This document shows, piece after piece, positions 16,210 through 24,163 of a stretch of DNA of 51,021 nucleotides (positions are counted from its first letter, which is position 1; each line of letters starts with the position of its first letter). The stretch lies in the NCBI RefSeq assembly GCF_002086275.1, contig NZ_MVHT01000043.1, forward strand, positions 1-51,021. Reading direction: 5' to 3'. The DNA is from Mycobacterium intermedium. Its GTDB lineage: Bacteria > Actinomycetota > Actinomycetes > Mycobacteriales > Mycobacteriaceae. A program made the position numbers and the translations under genes. The notes under the pieces are model-generated. The model ran no database searches. It saw only the letters and a program-made list of their open reading frames with translations, and was not told the DNA's origin.

Positions 16210-17513
16210 TGCGGCGTCCGGGACGGCTCCAGCACTAGGGAAAGCCGCTTGAGTCCGCGCAGCATGAAGCTGGGCTCGTACTCGAAGTCGTTGTCCGCGG
16301 TCAACGTCACGGCGGCGAACCGGTGGGCCAGTTCCTGCAACCCGATTGCGGCTTCCAGTCGCGCCAGGGTTGCGCCGAGGCAGGCGTGGATGCCGTGCCC
16401 GAAGGCCAAGTGGGTCTTGGCGTTCGGGCGCTCGGGATTGAAGTCGTCGGCGTCGTCGAACTGGGCTTCGTCGCGATTCGCCGACGCGAAGCCCAGCACC
16501 ACCAGTGAGCCCGCGGGGATGGTCACGCCGCCGAGTTCGGTCTCGGCCTTGGTGATCCGGAACATGGTCTGGACGGGGGACAGGAAGCGCAGCGCCTCTT
16601 CGACGAACGCGCCGGCCCGCTCGGCGGGGTTCTCCCGCAGCCAGTCCCACCACTTCGGCGATTGCCCCGCCAGCAGCAGCGACCCCGACAGCAGCTTGGT
16701 CGTCGTCTCGTTGCCGGCGATCAACAGTTGCTGGATGATGCTCAGCGCCGCGCCGGTGCTCAGCGGCTCGTCGTCGCTCTCGGCGGTGTGTGCGGTGGTG
16801 AGCCCGGTGAGCAGGTCGTCCTTCGGATCGGCGCGGCGGTCGTCGAGTTGGGCGGCGAAGTAGCGCTGGAACTCGAGCAGACTGCGCGCCTGTTCGAGCC
16901 GGCCCTCGTCATCGAGTTCGGCGCCGACGGTCAGGGCGAACTGGTCGGACCACTGTTTGAAGTCGTCGATCCGTTCGTCGGGAACGTTGAGGATGTGCGC
17001 GATGACGCGCAGCGGCAGCGGCGCCGCGAACGTGGTGATGAACTCGATCGGGCTGCCGGCGGGCAGTTGTTCGGCGACCTCGGCGGCGATCCGGCGGATC
17101 GCCGGCTCCTGTTGGGCGATGAAGCGTGGCGTGAAGGTCCGGGCCACCATCCGCCGGTAGTAGTGGTGCTCGGGCGGGTCGGCGGTGAGCAACGTCGGCA
17201 CCGGGGGCCAGCCCTCGGCCGCGATCTCTTCGACCGCGGCCGCGATCGATTCCGGCGGCGGCAGCTGCGGCACCCCGAAGTTCGACGAGAACACGTCGTG
17301 GTTGGTCAGGGCTTCGGTGACCAGCTCGCGCGAGGTGACGAACCACATGCCCCGGGCGGGCACGAAATGCACCGGCGCCTGCTCCCGCAACGCCCGATAG
17401 TGCGGGAACGGGCATTGCAGCGTCTGCGGGTCGAGCGGGTCGAAGTTGTCGGGCGAGGGGGGACCGGCGGCGATGTCCGGATCGGTGGTCGTCTCGGTCA
17501 CGGTTTCTCCCAT
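16206..17513 (-). CDS. cytochrome P450, first gene of the mce operon
   Basis: 435 aa from ATG 17513. The frame upstream of this ATG covers the divergent promoter and the SDR antisense. P450 signatures: I-helix AGNETT at 266-271, K-helix EALR at 306-309 (ExxR), heme loop FGHGIHACLG at 371-380 with the thiolate ligand Cys378. Soluble, bacterial class I type, so it needs a ferredoxin and reductase. A P450-type ferredoxin is encoded in the same block at 28345. Head-of-operon position with the Mce importer suggests it hydroxylates the imported lipid, much as CYP125/CYP142 act on cholesterol imported by Mce4. The subfamily cannot be assigned by eye. Confidence 0.95.
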   Translation of the reverse strand: MGETVTETTTDPDIAAGPPSPDNFDPLDPQTLQCPFPHYRALREQAPVHFVPARGMWFVTSRELVTEALTNHDVFSSNFGVPQLPPPESIAAAVEEIAAEGWPPVPTLLTADPPEHHYYRRMVARTFTPRFIAQQEPAIRRIAAEVAEQLPAGSPIEFITTFAAPLPLRVIAHILNVPDERIDDFKQWSDQFALTVGAELDDEGRLEQARSLLEFQRYFAAQLDDRRADPKDDLLTGLTTAHTAESDDEPLSTGAALSIIQQLLIAGNETTTKLLSGSLLLAGQSPKWWDWLRENPAERAGAFVEEALRFLSPVQTMFRITKAETELGGVTIPAGSLVVLGFASANRDEAQFDDADDFNPERPNAKTHLAFGHGIHACLGATLARLEAAIGLQELAHRFAAVTLTADNDFEYEPSFMLRGLKRLSLVLEPSRTPQ

Positions 17514-17610
17514 ACGTCGCTCTTGGCTGGTAGTTAATTGGTGAGCTAATATAATAGTGATCTGAGTCATAGGCAAGATCATGAGGTGATGACATGAAGC
17601 GGGTATCTGC
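17514..17610. promoter_or_regulatory. divergent promoter/operator between the mce operon and the SDR-Rieske operon
   Basis: 97 bp separate the two start codons. An AT-rich island, unusual in this GC-rich DNA, spans about 17533-17560 and includes TTAATTGGTGAGCTAAT at 17534-17550 followed by ATAATAG. The site 20556-20576 ahead of the E1 operon begins with the same TTAATTG and ends with the same CTAAT, with a different middle. A shared TetR operator is plausible; the symmetry here is weak. Confidence 0.5.
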
Positions 17611-18408
17611 GTGCCGACGGCGGTAGTGACCGGCGCGGGAAACGGCATCGGACGTGCGATTTCGCGGCGCCTCGCCGCCTCCGGCGCCCACGTCGTGGTG
17701 GTGGACCGGGATGCCGACGCGGCGCGCCGGACCGCCGAGAGCGTCGGCGGGACCGCCGTGGCGTGCGACGTATCCGACGAACGGTCGGTCGCCGGGCTGG
17801 CGGAGGTCGTCGAGTCGGTGGATGTGCTGGTGAACAATGCCGGCATCTGGCGATCGCAGACGCTCGACGACAGCACCGTGGCCGACGTGGACGACGTGTT
17901 GGGCGTCAACGTGCGGGGCACCTGGCTGGTCACCCGCGCGCTGCTGCCGAAGTTCGGGTCGGCCGGGGGCGCGGTGGTGAACCTGACGTCGGTGCTTGCC
18001 GAACTCGGCGGTGTCGGCCGTGGCATCTACCCGGCGTCCAAGGCCGCGCTGGTCGCACTGACCAAGCAGATGGCATCGGAATACGCGGGCCGGCGGATCC
18101 GGGTCAATGCGGTCGGTCCCGGCCTGGTGTTGACGGAGGGCACGGCCGCGGAGTTCGGCGACCCCGGCCTTCGGGACGCGGTCGCCGCCGCGATGCCGCT
18201 GGGCCGGATCGGTGACCCCGAGGACGTCGCCGCCGCGGTGGCGTTCCTGGCGTCGGACGCCGCCGGGTACGTCACCGGGCAGGTGCTGTACGTGGACGGG
18301 GGATGGTCGGTGAACGGTTCGGCGTTCATCGGCACCGCGATCCAGGCTTATCTGGCGGGGCTCGGTGGTGAACCAGTTGGAGGACCCAGTGGTGGGAGGA
18401 CAACGTGA
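17611..18408 (+). CDS. short-chain dehydrogenase/reductase
   Basis: 265 aa from GTG 17611. Classical SDR: NAD(P)-binding TGAGNGIG at 7-14, acidic VVDRD at the end of beta-2 (favouring NAD(H)), NNAG, catalytic Ser in NLTSV, YPASK (Tyr-xxx-Lys) and a C-terminal GYVTGQVLYVDGGW. A nearby ATG at 17594 is out of frame. Likely oxidises a hydroxyl made by one of the oxygenases. Its stop overlaps the Rieske gene start (GTGA). Confidence 0.9.
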   Translation: MPTAVVTGAGNGIGRAISRRLAASGAHVVVVDRDADAARRTAESVGGTAVACDVSDERSVAGLAEVVESVDVLVNNAGIWRSQTLDDSTVADVDDVLGVNVRGTWLVTRALLPKFGSAGGAVVNLTSVLAELGGVGRGIYPASKAALVALTKQMASEYAGRRIRVNAVGPGLVLTEGTAAEFGDPGLRDAVAAAMPLGRIGDPEDVAAAVAFLASDAAGYVTGQVLYVDGGWSVNGSAFIGTAIQAYLAGLGGEPVGGPSGGRTT

Positions 18409-19802
18409 CTGATGTGAGCGTGCGGCGCGAGCCGGCACCGGGCGAGGCTCGTTCGCCGGGGCCGACGGTGCAGGAACTGCTGGCCAAGGACACCCGCGAC
18501 GTCCCGGCACCGCTGTTGGAGGAGTCCTACGAGTTCCTCGGGTCCGCCGACATCGACAAGGAGCGCTACCTCAGCCGGGACTTCCACCAGCGCGAGGTCG
18601 ACCGGATGTGGAGCAGGGTGTGGCAGTTCGCCTGCCGCGAGGAGGACATTCCCGAGCCCGGCGATTACATCGTCTACGACGTCGCCGACATCTCGCTGAT
18701 CGTGGTGCGCACCGGTCCCGGCGAAATCAAGGCTTATCGCAACGCGTGCCTGCACCGCGGCCGGCGGTTGTGCGACGACTCCGGCCACGCCACCCGCTTC
18801 CGGTGCCCGTTCCACGGTTTCACCTGGGACCTGCACGGCACCCTGGCCGAGGTGCCGTGCCGCTGGGACTTCCCGCACGTCGACGACCAGGCGTTCGGGT
18901 TGCCGCAAGCGCGCACCGGGACGTGGGCCGGCTTCGTGTTCGTCAACCCCGACCCCGACGCCGCGCCGCTGGCCGATTACCTGGGCGATGTGCAGCGGCA
19001 TCTGGCGCCGTTCAACCTGGAATCCCGATTCAAGGCGGCCCACGTCGCCAAGGTCATCGCCTGCAACTGGAAGGTCGGCCTGGAAGCCTTCATCGAGTCC
19101 TACCACGTCATCGCCACGCATCCGCAGTTGCTGGAGTACCTGGGGGACTGCAATACCCAGTACGACATCTACCGCCGCGGCGACGGGCTGCCCGGGTTCA
19201 ACCGGATGATCACCCCGCAGGCGACCAGCAGCCCACACCTGGGTGAGCCGCTGGACCCCCAGGAGGTGCTCGACGCGATGTTCCGGGATTTCTTCCCCGA
19301 CGCGGCCGGCAACATCATCGTGCCTGAAGGTCAAGAAGCGCGGCCGGTGGTGGCCGAGGCGATGCGGGCCCGGTTGGCCGAGGCAACCGGCGCCGACCTG
19401 TCGGCCGTCAGCGACAGCGAGATCGTGGACGCCATCGAGTATTTCGTGTTCCCGAACCTGGTGCCCTGGGCCGGGGTCGGCGCCCCGTTGACATACCGTT
19501 TCCGGCCGTACGGCAACGACCCCGATCAGTGCATCTTCGAGATCATGCTGCTGGCGCCGTTCCCGCCGGGGGTGCCCAAGCCGAAGGCCGCCCCGGCGCA
19601 CTGGCTGGGGCCGGACGAGGACTACGACGCGGCGCCGGAGTTGGGTGCGTTGTGCGCCGTCTACAACCAGGACCTGGTCAACCTCGCGCAGGTGCAGCGT
19701 GGGTTGAAGACCATGACCAAGCCCGGCGTGACGCTGGCCAACTACCAGGAAATTCGGATCCGCCAGTTCCATCAGGACCTCGACGATTATCTGCGGGGCT
19801 AG
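18405..19802 (+). CDS. Rieske non-heme iron oxygenase, alpha subunit
   Basis: 465 aa from GTG 18405. The N-terminal Rieske [2Fe-2S] site is Cys115-x-His117 with Cys134-xx-His137 (CLHRG and CPFHGF). The catalytic domain has NWKVGLEAFIESYHVIATH at about 221-239, giving mononuclear-iron ligands His234 and His239. Longer than KshA-type monooxygenases and closer to aromatic-ring hydroxylating oxygenases. No beta subunit or dedicated reductase lies next to it, so it is probably a homo-oligomer fed by a shared ferredoxin such as the [2Fe-2S] protein at 26412. Ring or side-chain hydroxylation of the imported compound is inferred. Confidence 0.93.
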   Translation: MTDVSVRREPAPGEARSPGPTVQELLAKDTRDVPAPLLEESYEFLGSADIDKERYLSRDFHQREVDRMWSRVWQFACREEDIPEPGDYIVYDVADISLIVVRTGPGEIKAYRNACLHRGRRLCDDSGHATRFRCPFHGFTWDLHGTLAEVPCRWDFPHVDDQAFGLPQARTGTWAGFVFVNPDPDAAPLADYLGDVQRHLAPFNLESRFKAAHVAKVIACNWKVGLEAFIESYHVIATHPQLLEYLGDCNTQYDIYRRGDGLPGFNRMITPQATSSPHLGEPLDPQEVLDAMFRDFFPDAAGNIIVPEGQEARPVVAEAMRARLAEATGADLSAVSDSEIVDAIEYFVFPNLVPWAGVGAPLTYRFRPYGNDPDQCIFEIMLLAPFPPGVPKPKAAPAHWLGPDEDYDAAPELGALCAVYNQDLVNLAQVQRGLKTMTKPGVTLANYQEIRIRQFHQDLDDYLRG

Positions 19803-19828
19803 GGCGTGCTGAGCCGGGCGTCGTCGCG

Positions 19829-20503
19829 ATGAGCGATGATGAGTCAGTGACGAGTCCGAACGCCAAGCCACGCCCCGGGCCCGGGCGTCGGGCCGGAATC
19901 GACAGCGGCGACACCCGGCAACAAGTCATCGACGCCGCGTGCCGGTGCTTTGCACAGTTCGGCTACGGGCCGGCGACCAACAGCGTGATCGCCGAGATGG
20001 CGGGTGTGACGGCGGGTTCGGTGCACTACCACTTCGGCAGCAAGCGGAACCTGTTCGAGGCGGTCTGCGACGACGTCTACGGCAAGATCATCGGGCGGTC
20101 GACGGTGGCGATGGCCGGTCCCCGTTCGGTGAGCGGACTGTTGCGGGCGGTGCTCGAGGAATCGATGCGGATCAACCACGAATCGCCGGAGTTGGCCGGT
20201 TTCGTCGCCACCGCGCCGATCGACGCGCGGCGCCACCGCGAGCTCACCGATGCGTTTGCCAGGCAGGCGGTGCGGATGACCGAGACGCTGGCCATGGCGG
20301 TGCGACAGGGCCAGGAAGGCGGTCTGATTCCGGCCGATCGGGATCCGGTCGAGATCGCACAGATGATCAGCGCCGTCGTCGACGGCTTCGCGCACGCGGC
20401 AGCGTCACTGGACCCGCCCGCGATGGACTCGATGACCGAGTTGTTCGAGTCGTTGGTGCTGGACAACGACGTTTCCACGCCGTCCCGGCCCACTCCCGAC
20501 TAG
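19829..20503 (+). CDS. TetR-family transcriptional regulator
   Basis: 224 aa from ATG 19829; GTG 19848 is out of frame. N-terminal Pro/Arg-rich tail, then a TetR DNA-binding domain with the helix-turn-helix at about 50-70 (NSVIAEMAGVTAGSVHYHFG) and the usual SKRNLFEAV. The ligand domain (about 90-210) has no diagnostic motif. Probably the local repressor: it is 26 bp downstream of the Rieske gene, and AT-rich candidate operators lie before the two operons (17534 and 20556). By analogy with KstR, an acyl-CoA or CoA-thioester intermediate could be the inducer; this is inference. Confidence 0.9.
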   Translation: MSDDESVTSPNAKPRPGPGRRAGIDSGDTRQQVIDAACRCFAQFGYGPATNSVIAEMAGVTAGSVHYHFGSKRNLFEAVCDDVYGKIIGRSTVAMAGPRSVSGLLRAVLEESMRINHESPELAGFVATAPIDARRHRELTDAFARQAVRMTETLAMAVRQGQEGGLIPADRDPVEIAQMISAVVDGFAHAAASLDPPAMDSMTELFESLVLDNDVSTPSRPTPD

Positions 20504-20555
20504 CGCGCGTCGCTCACCTGCGGCGTTGACACTCCATGGTGACGGCTGTTACAAA

Positions 20556-20576
20556 TTAATTGTTGGACCAACTAAT
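20556..20576. promoter_or_regulatory. candidate TetR operator before the E1/acyl-CoA operon
   Basis: The 11-bp core GTTGGACCAAC (20562-20572) is a perfect inverted repeat around a central A. It sits inside an AT-rich frame beginning TTAATT and ending TAAT. The first gene starts at 20594, so a repressor here would block the promoter. It shares its ends with the site at 17534. Confidence 0.5.
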
Positions 20577-20593
20577 AGATAGATAGGGGCGCC

Positions 20594-21586
20594 GTGGCCA
20601 GTCCCGTTGCCGACATTGGCGTGCAAGCCGCCGTCCTGACGCGGATCTTCACCACCGCCACCCGGATCAAGGTGTGCGACGAGAAGTTCCGCTCCCTGGT
20701 GTTGGCCGGCCAGGTCAGCGCGCAGTATTACTCGCCGCGTGGCCAGGAGATCGTCTCGGCCTCGGTCGGGGCGTTGCTGGAGACCACGGACTACGTCGTG
20801 ACGACCTACCGCGGACTGCACGACCAGCTGGCCAAGGGCGTGCCGATGCCGCAGTTGTGGGCCGAATTCCTGGGCAAGGCGACGGGCACCTGCAAAGGCA
20901 AGGGCGGCCCGATGCACATCACCCACCCGGCGTCGGGCCTGATGGTGACCACCGGCATCGTCGGGGGCGGCCTGCCGATCGCGGCGGGTCTGGCGCTGGC
21001 CTCCCAGCTGCGGGACGACAAGCGGGTCACCGTGGTCAACTTCGGTGACGGCGCCAGCAACATCGGCGCGTTCCACGAGGCGTGCAACCTCGCGGGCCTG
21101 TGGAAGCTGCCCGTGGTGTTCTGCTGCCAGAACAACCGATACGCCGAGCACACCGCGTTCGAGGACGGCACCAGCGCCGAACGGATCGTCGATCGCGCCG
21201 TCGGCTACGGCATGCCGGGGGTCCGGGTGGACGGTAACGACCCGGTGGCGATGTACACCGCGGCCAAAGAGGCGGTCGAGCGGGCGCGCCGCGGGGACGG
21301 CCCCACCCTGCTCGAGGCGATGACCTTCCGCTTCTACGGCCATCAGATGTCCGACGGCAACGAGTACATGAAGCCCGGCGAACTAGACGCGGCGCGTGCC
21401 GCCGATCCGGTCGTGCGGTTCCGGGAGTGGCTGATCGACAACGGCATTCTGACCGCGGCCGAGGTCGAGTCCATCGAGGCCGAGGCCAAGGCCGAGGTCG
21501 AGGCCGGGGTGAAATTCGCCTTGGAAAGCCCACCGCCGGACGTGTCCGAACTCTTGACCGACGTATACGAGGAGCAGCTGCCATGA
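20594..21586 (+). CDS. 2-oxoacid dehydrogenase E1 component, alpha subunit
   Basis: 330 aa from GTG 20594. Thiamine-diphosphate binding motif GDG at 151-153 running to NN at 180-181, and the E1-alpha segments YYSPRGQE, TYRGLHDQLAKG and GKGGPMHI. This is the pyruvate/acetoin/branched-chain dehydrogenase E1-alpha family. It decarboxylates a 2-oxo acid (or cleaves an alpha-hydroxyketone) on ThDP and passes the acyl group to a lipoyl lysine. The beta subunit overlaps downstream (ATGA). A free lipoyl domain is in the same operon, but no E2 acyltransferase or E3 is. Confidence 0.92.
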   Translation: MASPVADIGVQAAVLTRIFTTATRIKVCDEKFRSLVLAGQVSAQYYSPRGQEIVSASVGALLETTDYVVTTYRGLHDQLAKGVPMPQLWAEFLGKATGTCKGKGGPMHITHPASGLMVTTGIVGGGLPIAAGLALASQLRDDKRVTVVNFGDGASNIGAFHEACNLAGLWKLPVVFCCQNNRYAEHTAFEDGTSAERIVDRAVGYGMPGVRVDGNDPVAMYTAAKEAVERARRGDGPTLLEAMTFRFYGHQMSDGNEYMKPGELDAARAADPVVRFREWLIDNGILTAAEVESIEAEAKAEVEAGVKFALESPPPDVSELLTDVYEEQLP

Positions 21587-22614
21587 CCGCTGCCGCCGTC
21601 GACACGGTGCCGATGCTGGGGTTCCAGGCCGTGTGCAGCGCGCTGGACGATGCGCTGACCCGCGACCCCTCCGTGCTGCTGTTGGGCGAGGATATCGCCG
21701 ATCCCAGCGGGGGCGTGTTCAAGACCTCGGTCGGGCTGTCCACCAAGCACGGCGCGCACCGGGTGCGGGCCACGCCGATCAGTGAGCAGGCGATCGTCGG
21801 GGCCGCGATCGGGGCGGCCATCGCGGGAATGCGACCGGTCGCCGAGATCATGCTGATGGACTTCCTCGCGGTCTGCATGGACCAGTTGTCCAACCACGCC
21901 GCCAAACTGCGTTACATGTCCGGCGGCCAGACGACGGTGCCGCTGACCATCCGATGCGCGGCCGGCGCCGGAATGCAGTTTGGCGCACAGCATTCGGAGA
22001 TGCTCGAGGCGTGGCTGACCCACATCCCGGGTATCAAGGTGGTGGTACCCAGCAATCCGGCCGACGCCAAGGGATTGCTGACTGCCGCCATTTTCGACCC
22101 GGATCCGTGCGTGGTCATCGAACAGAGCCTGCTGTATTTCGGTCCGCCGCAACCGGTTCCGGCCGGGCACCACGTGGTGCCGCTGGGCAGCGCGGCGACC
22201 GTGCGCCCAGGCGCTGACATCACGCTGATCAGTTATGGCCGGCAGGTGCACCAGGCGCTGGCCGCCGCCGAGACCCTGGCCGCGGAGTCCGTTGACGCCG
22301 AGGTCATCGACCTGCGGTCGCTGGTGCCGCTGGATGAGAAGACGGTGCTGGAGTCGGTGGCGCGCACCCGGCACGCCGTGGTGATCCACGAGGCGGTGCG
22401 CCGCGGCGGGTTCGGCGCCGAAATCGCCGGCCTGATCAACGAGCGTCTGTTCGACGAGTTGGGGGCCCCGGTGCAGCGGGTCGCGGGACCGAACACCCCC
22501 ATCCCGTACGCCAAGCAACTCGAGGACGCATTCGTCCCCGACGCCGGTGCCATCGTCGCCGCCGCCAGGTCCGCGCTGTCGCGGTCACGCGCGCCGCAGC
22601 GAGCGAAGGGGTAA
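21583..22614 (+). CDS. 2-oxoacid dehydrogenase E1 component, beta subunit
   Basis: 343 aa from ATG 21583, overlapping the alpha stop. Transketolase central and C-terminal domains: LLLGEDIADPSGGVF, RATPISEQAIVGAAIG, DFLAVCMDQLSNHAAKLRYM, and SVDAEVIDLRSLVPLDEKTV. Forms an alpha2beta2 E1 with the preceding product. The last ten residues are basic and may be a flexible tail. Confidence 0.93.
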   Translation: MTAAAVDTVPMLGFQAVCSALDDALTRDPSVLLLGEDIADPSGGVFKTSVGLSTKHGAHRVRATPISEQAIVGAAIGAAIAGMRPVAEIMLMDFLAVCMDQLSNHAAKLRYMSGGQTTVPLTIRCAAGAGMQFGAQHSEMLEAWLTHIPGIKVVVPSNPADAKGLLTAAIFDPDPCVVIEQSLLYFGPPQPVPAGHHVVPLGSAATVRPGADITLISYGRQVHQALAAAETLAAESVDAEVIDLRSLVPLDEKTVLESVARTRHAVVIHEAVRRGGFGAEIAGLINERLFDELGAPVQRVAGPNTPIPYAKQLEDAFVPDAGAIVAAARSALSRSRAPQRAKG

Positions 22615-22618
22615 CCGG

Positions 22619-24163
22619 TTGGTCTACGGCATCGCGCAGTCGGCACAGCGGCATCCCGAGGGCATCGCCATAGTCGACGGGTCCGCGGAATGGACCTGGG
22701 CACAACTGAATTCGACCCTGAATCGCACGGTCAACTGGCTGGTTTCGGTTAGGCTCCAGCCGGGTGAGCGCATCGCGGTGATGGCCGGCAACAGCGCACA
22801 CACCGCGATGGCGCACCTGGCGATCACCTACGCGGGGTACTCGGCCGTGCCGGTCAACTACCACCTGACATCCGCCGAGGTCGGGTACATCCTGCGCGAT
22901 GCGCGCGTGCACACCGTGTTGTGCAGCGATCAGACCGCCGCCACGGTGCGTGCGGCCGACCCCGACGTGCGGGTGGTGGCGTGGGGGCGGCCCGACGTCG
23001 CCGGTGTCGACGACTTCGACACCACCGTGTGCGGCGCACACTCCGACGCCGAGCCGTCGGCTGACATCGCGCCGGTCAAGCCGCTGTACTACACCTCGGG
23101 TACCACCGGTTTCCCGAAAGGCGTTGAGCTGCCTGACCAGATGTTCCCCGGCGGGGCCTCGATCACCGAGCACGTCGCGCTGGTGGCGGCCTCCCGATTC
23201 CGCCCGCCCGGTAAGCACCTGATCGTCGCGCCGTTGCACCACACCGCCCCGATCACGGGCGTCCGAGGCCTGCTCGCGGGCACGCCGGTGGTGATCCTGC
23301 CCAAGTTCGACGCGGAGGCGACGCTGGCCGCCATCGAGACGCACCGCATCGAGAGCTCGATGATGGTGCCCACCCACTTTTCCCGAATGTTGGCTCTTCC
23401 CGAGGATGTTCGAAATCGATACGACGTGAGCAGCGTGCGCAGCATCGTGCACACCGGGGCCGCGTGCCCGGTGCACGTGAAGCGGGCGATGATCGACTGG
23501 TTCGGGCCGGTGCTCCTCGAGGCGTACGGCTCGACCGAGGCGGGCACGATCAGCACCATCACCTCCACCGAGTGGCTGGCCCACCCGGGATCCGTCGGCA
23601 AGGCTTCGCCCGGTTACCGCGTCTCCATCCGCACCGAGGACGGCGCGGAGCTGCCCCCGGGTGAGCACGGGCTGGTCTGCGTGGAATCGACCACCGGTCA
23701 CCGGCCCAGTTACCACGGCGATCGTGAAAAGACCCGGCGCAGCTACGTCGCCGACGGCGTCTTCGCGCTGGGCGAGATCGGCTATCTCGACGACGACGGC
23801 TACCTGTACCTCACCGATCGAGCCTCCGACATGGTGGTCAGCGGTGGTGTGAACGTCTACCCGGCCGAGTCCGAGGCGGTGCTGCGCACCCATCCCGCGG
23901 TGCGCGACGTCGCCGTGATCGGCATCCCGCACGACGACCTCGGCGAGCAACTGTGTGCGCTGGTGGTCGCCGAGCCCGGCGCCGATGTCGACGCCGCGGA
24001 GCTGGTCCAGTGGTGCCGCGATCGGCTGTCGCACTACAAGTGCCCCACACTGCTGGAACTGACCGACGTCGAGCTGCGAACGGCGATGGGCAAGGTCAAC
24101 AAACGCAAGCTGCGTGACGACTACCTGGCCGCCCGGTGCGCTGGGTCCCGGTTGGGTGACTGA
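22619..24163 (+). CDS. acyl-CoA synthetase (AMP-forming, FadD-like)
   Basis: 514 aa using TTG 22619, which follows the E1-beta stop by 4 bp and has AAGGGG about 8 nt upstream; the longer frame would overlap E1-beta and looks antiphase. ANL superfamily: P-loop YYTSGTTGFPKG at 157-168, adenylate motif YGSTEAG, hinge LTDRASDMVVSGGVNVYP and the C-terminal catalytic Lys in GKVNKRKLR. It activates a carboxylic acid to its CoA thioester at the cost of ATP, the entry step for the acyl-CoA dehydrogenases that follow. Substrate unknown. Confidence 0.92.
   Translation: MVYGIAQSAQRHPEGIAIVDGSAEWTWAQLNSTLNRTVNWLVSVRLQPGERIAVMAGNSAHTAMAHLAITYAGYSAVPVNYHLTSAEVGYILRDARVHTVLCSDQTAATVRAADPDVRVVAWGRPDVAGVDDFDTTVCGAHSDAEPSADIAPVKPLYYTSGTTGFPKGVELPDQMFPGGASITEHVALVAASRFRPPGKHLIVAPLHHTAPITGVRGLLAGTPVVILPKFDAEATLAAIETHRIESSMMVPTHFSRMLALPEDVRNRYDVSSVRSIVHTGAACPVHVKRAMIDWFGPVLLEAYGSTEAGTISTITSTEWLAHPGSVGKASPGYRVSIRTEDGAELPPGEHGLVCVESTTGHRPSYHGDREKTRRSYVADGVFALGEIGYLDDDGYLYLTDRASDMVVSGGVNVYPAESEAVLRTHPAVRDVAVIGIPHDDLGEQLCALVVAEPGADVDAAELVQWCRDRLSHYKCPTLLELTDVELRTAMGKVNKRKLRDDYLAARCAGSRLGD

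Noticed and set aside
22547..22618. Extended N-terminus for the acyl-CoA synthetase
   Set aside because: The extra 24 codons overlap the end of E1-beta and are basic and low-complexity; the TTG at 22619 fits the operon spacing and Shine-Dalgarno.
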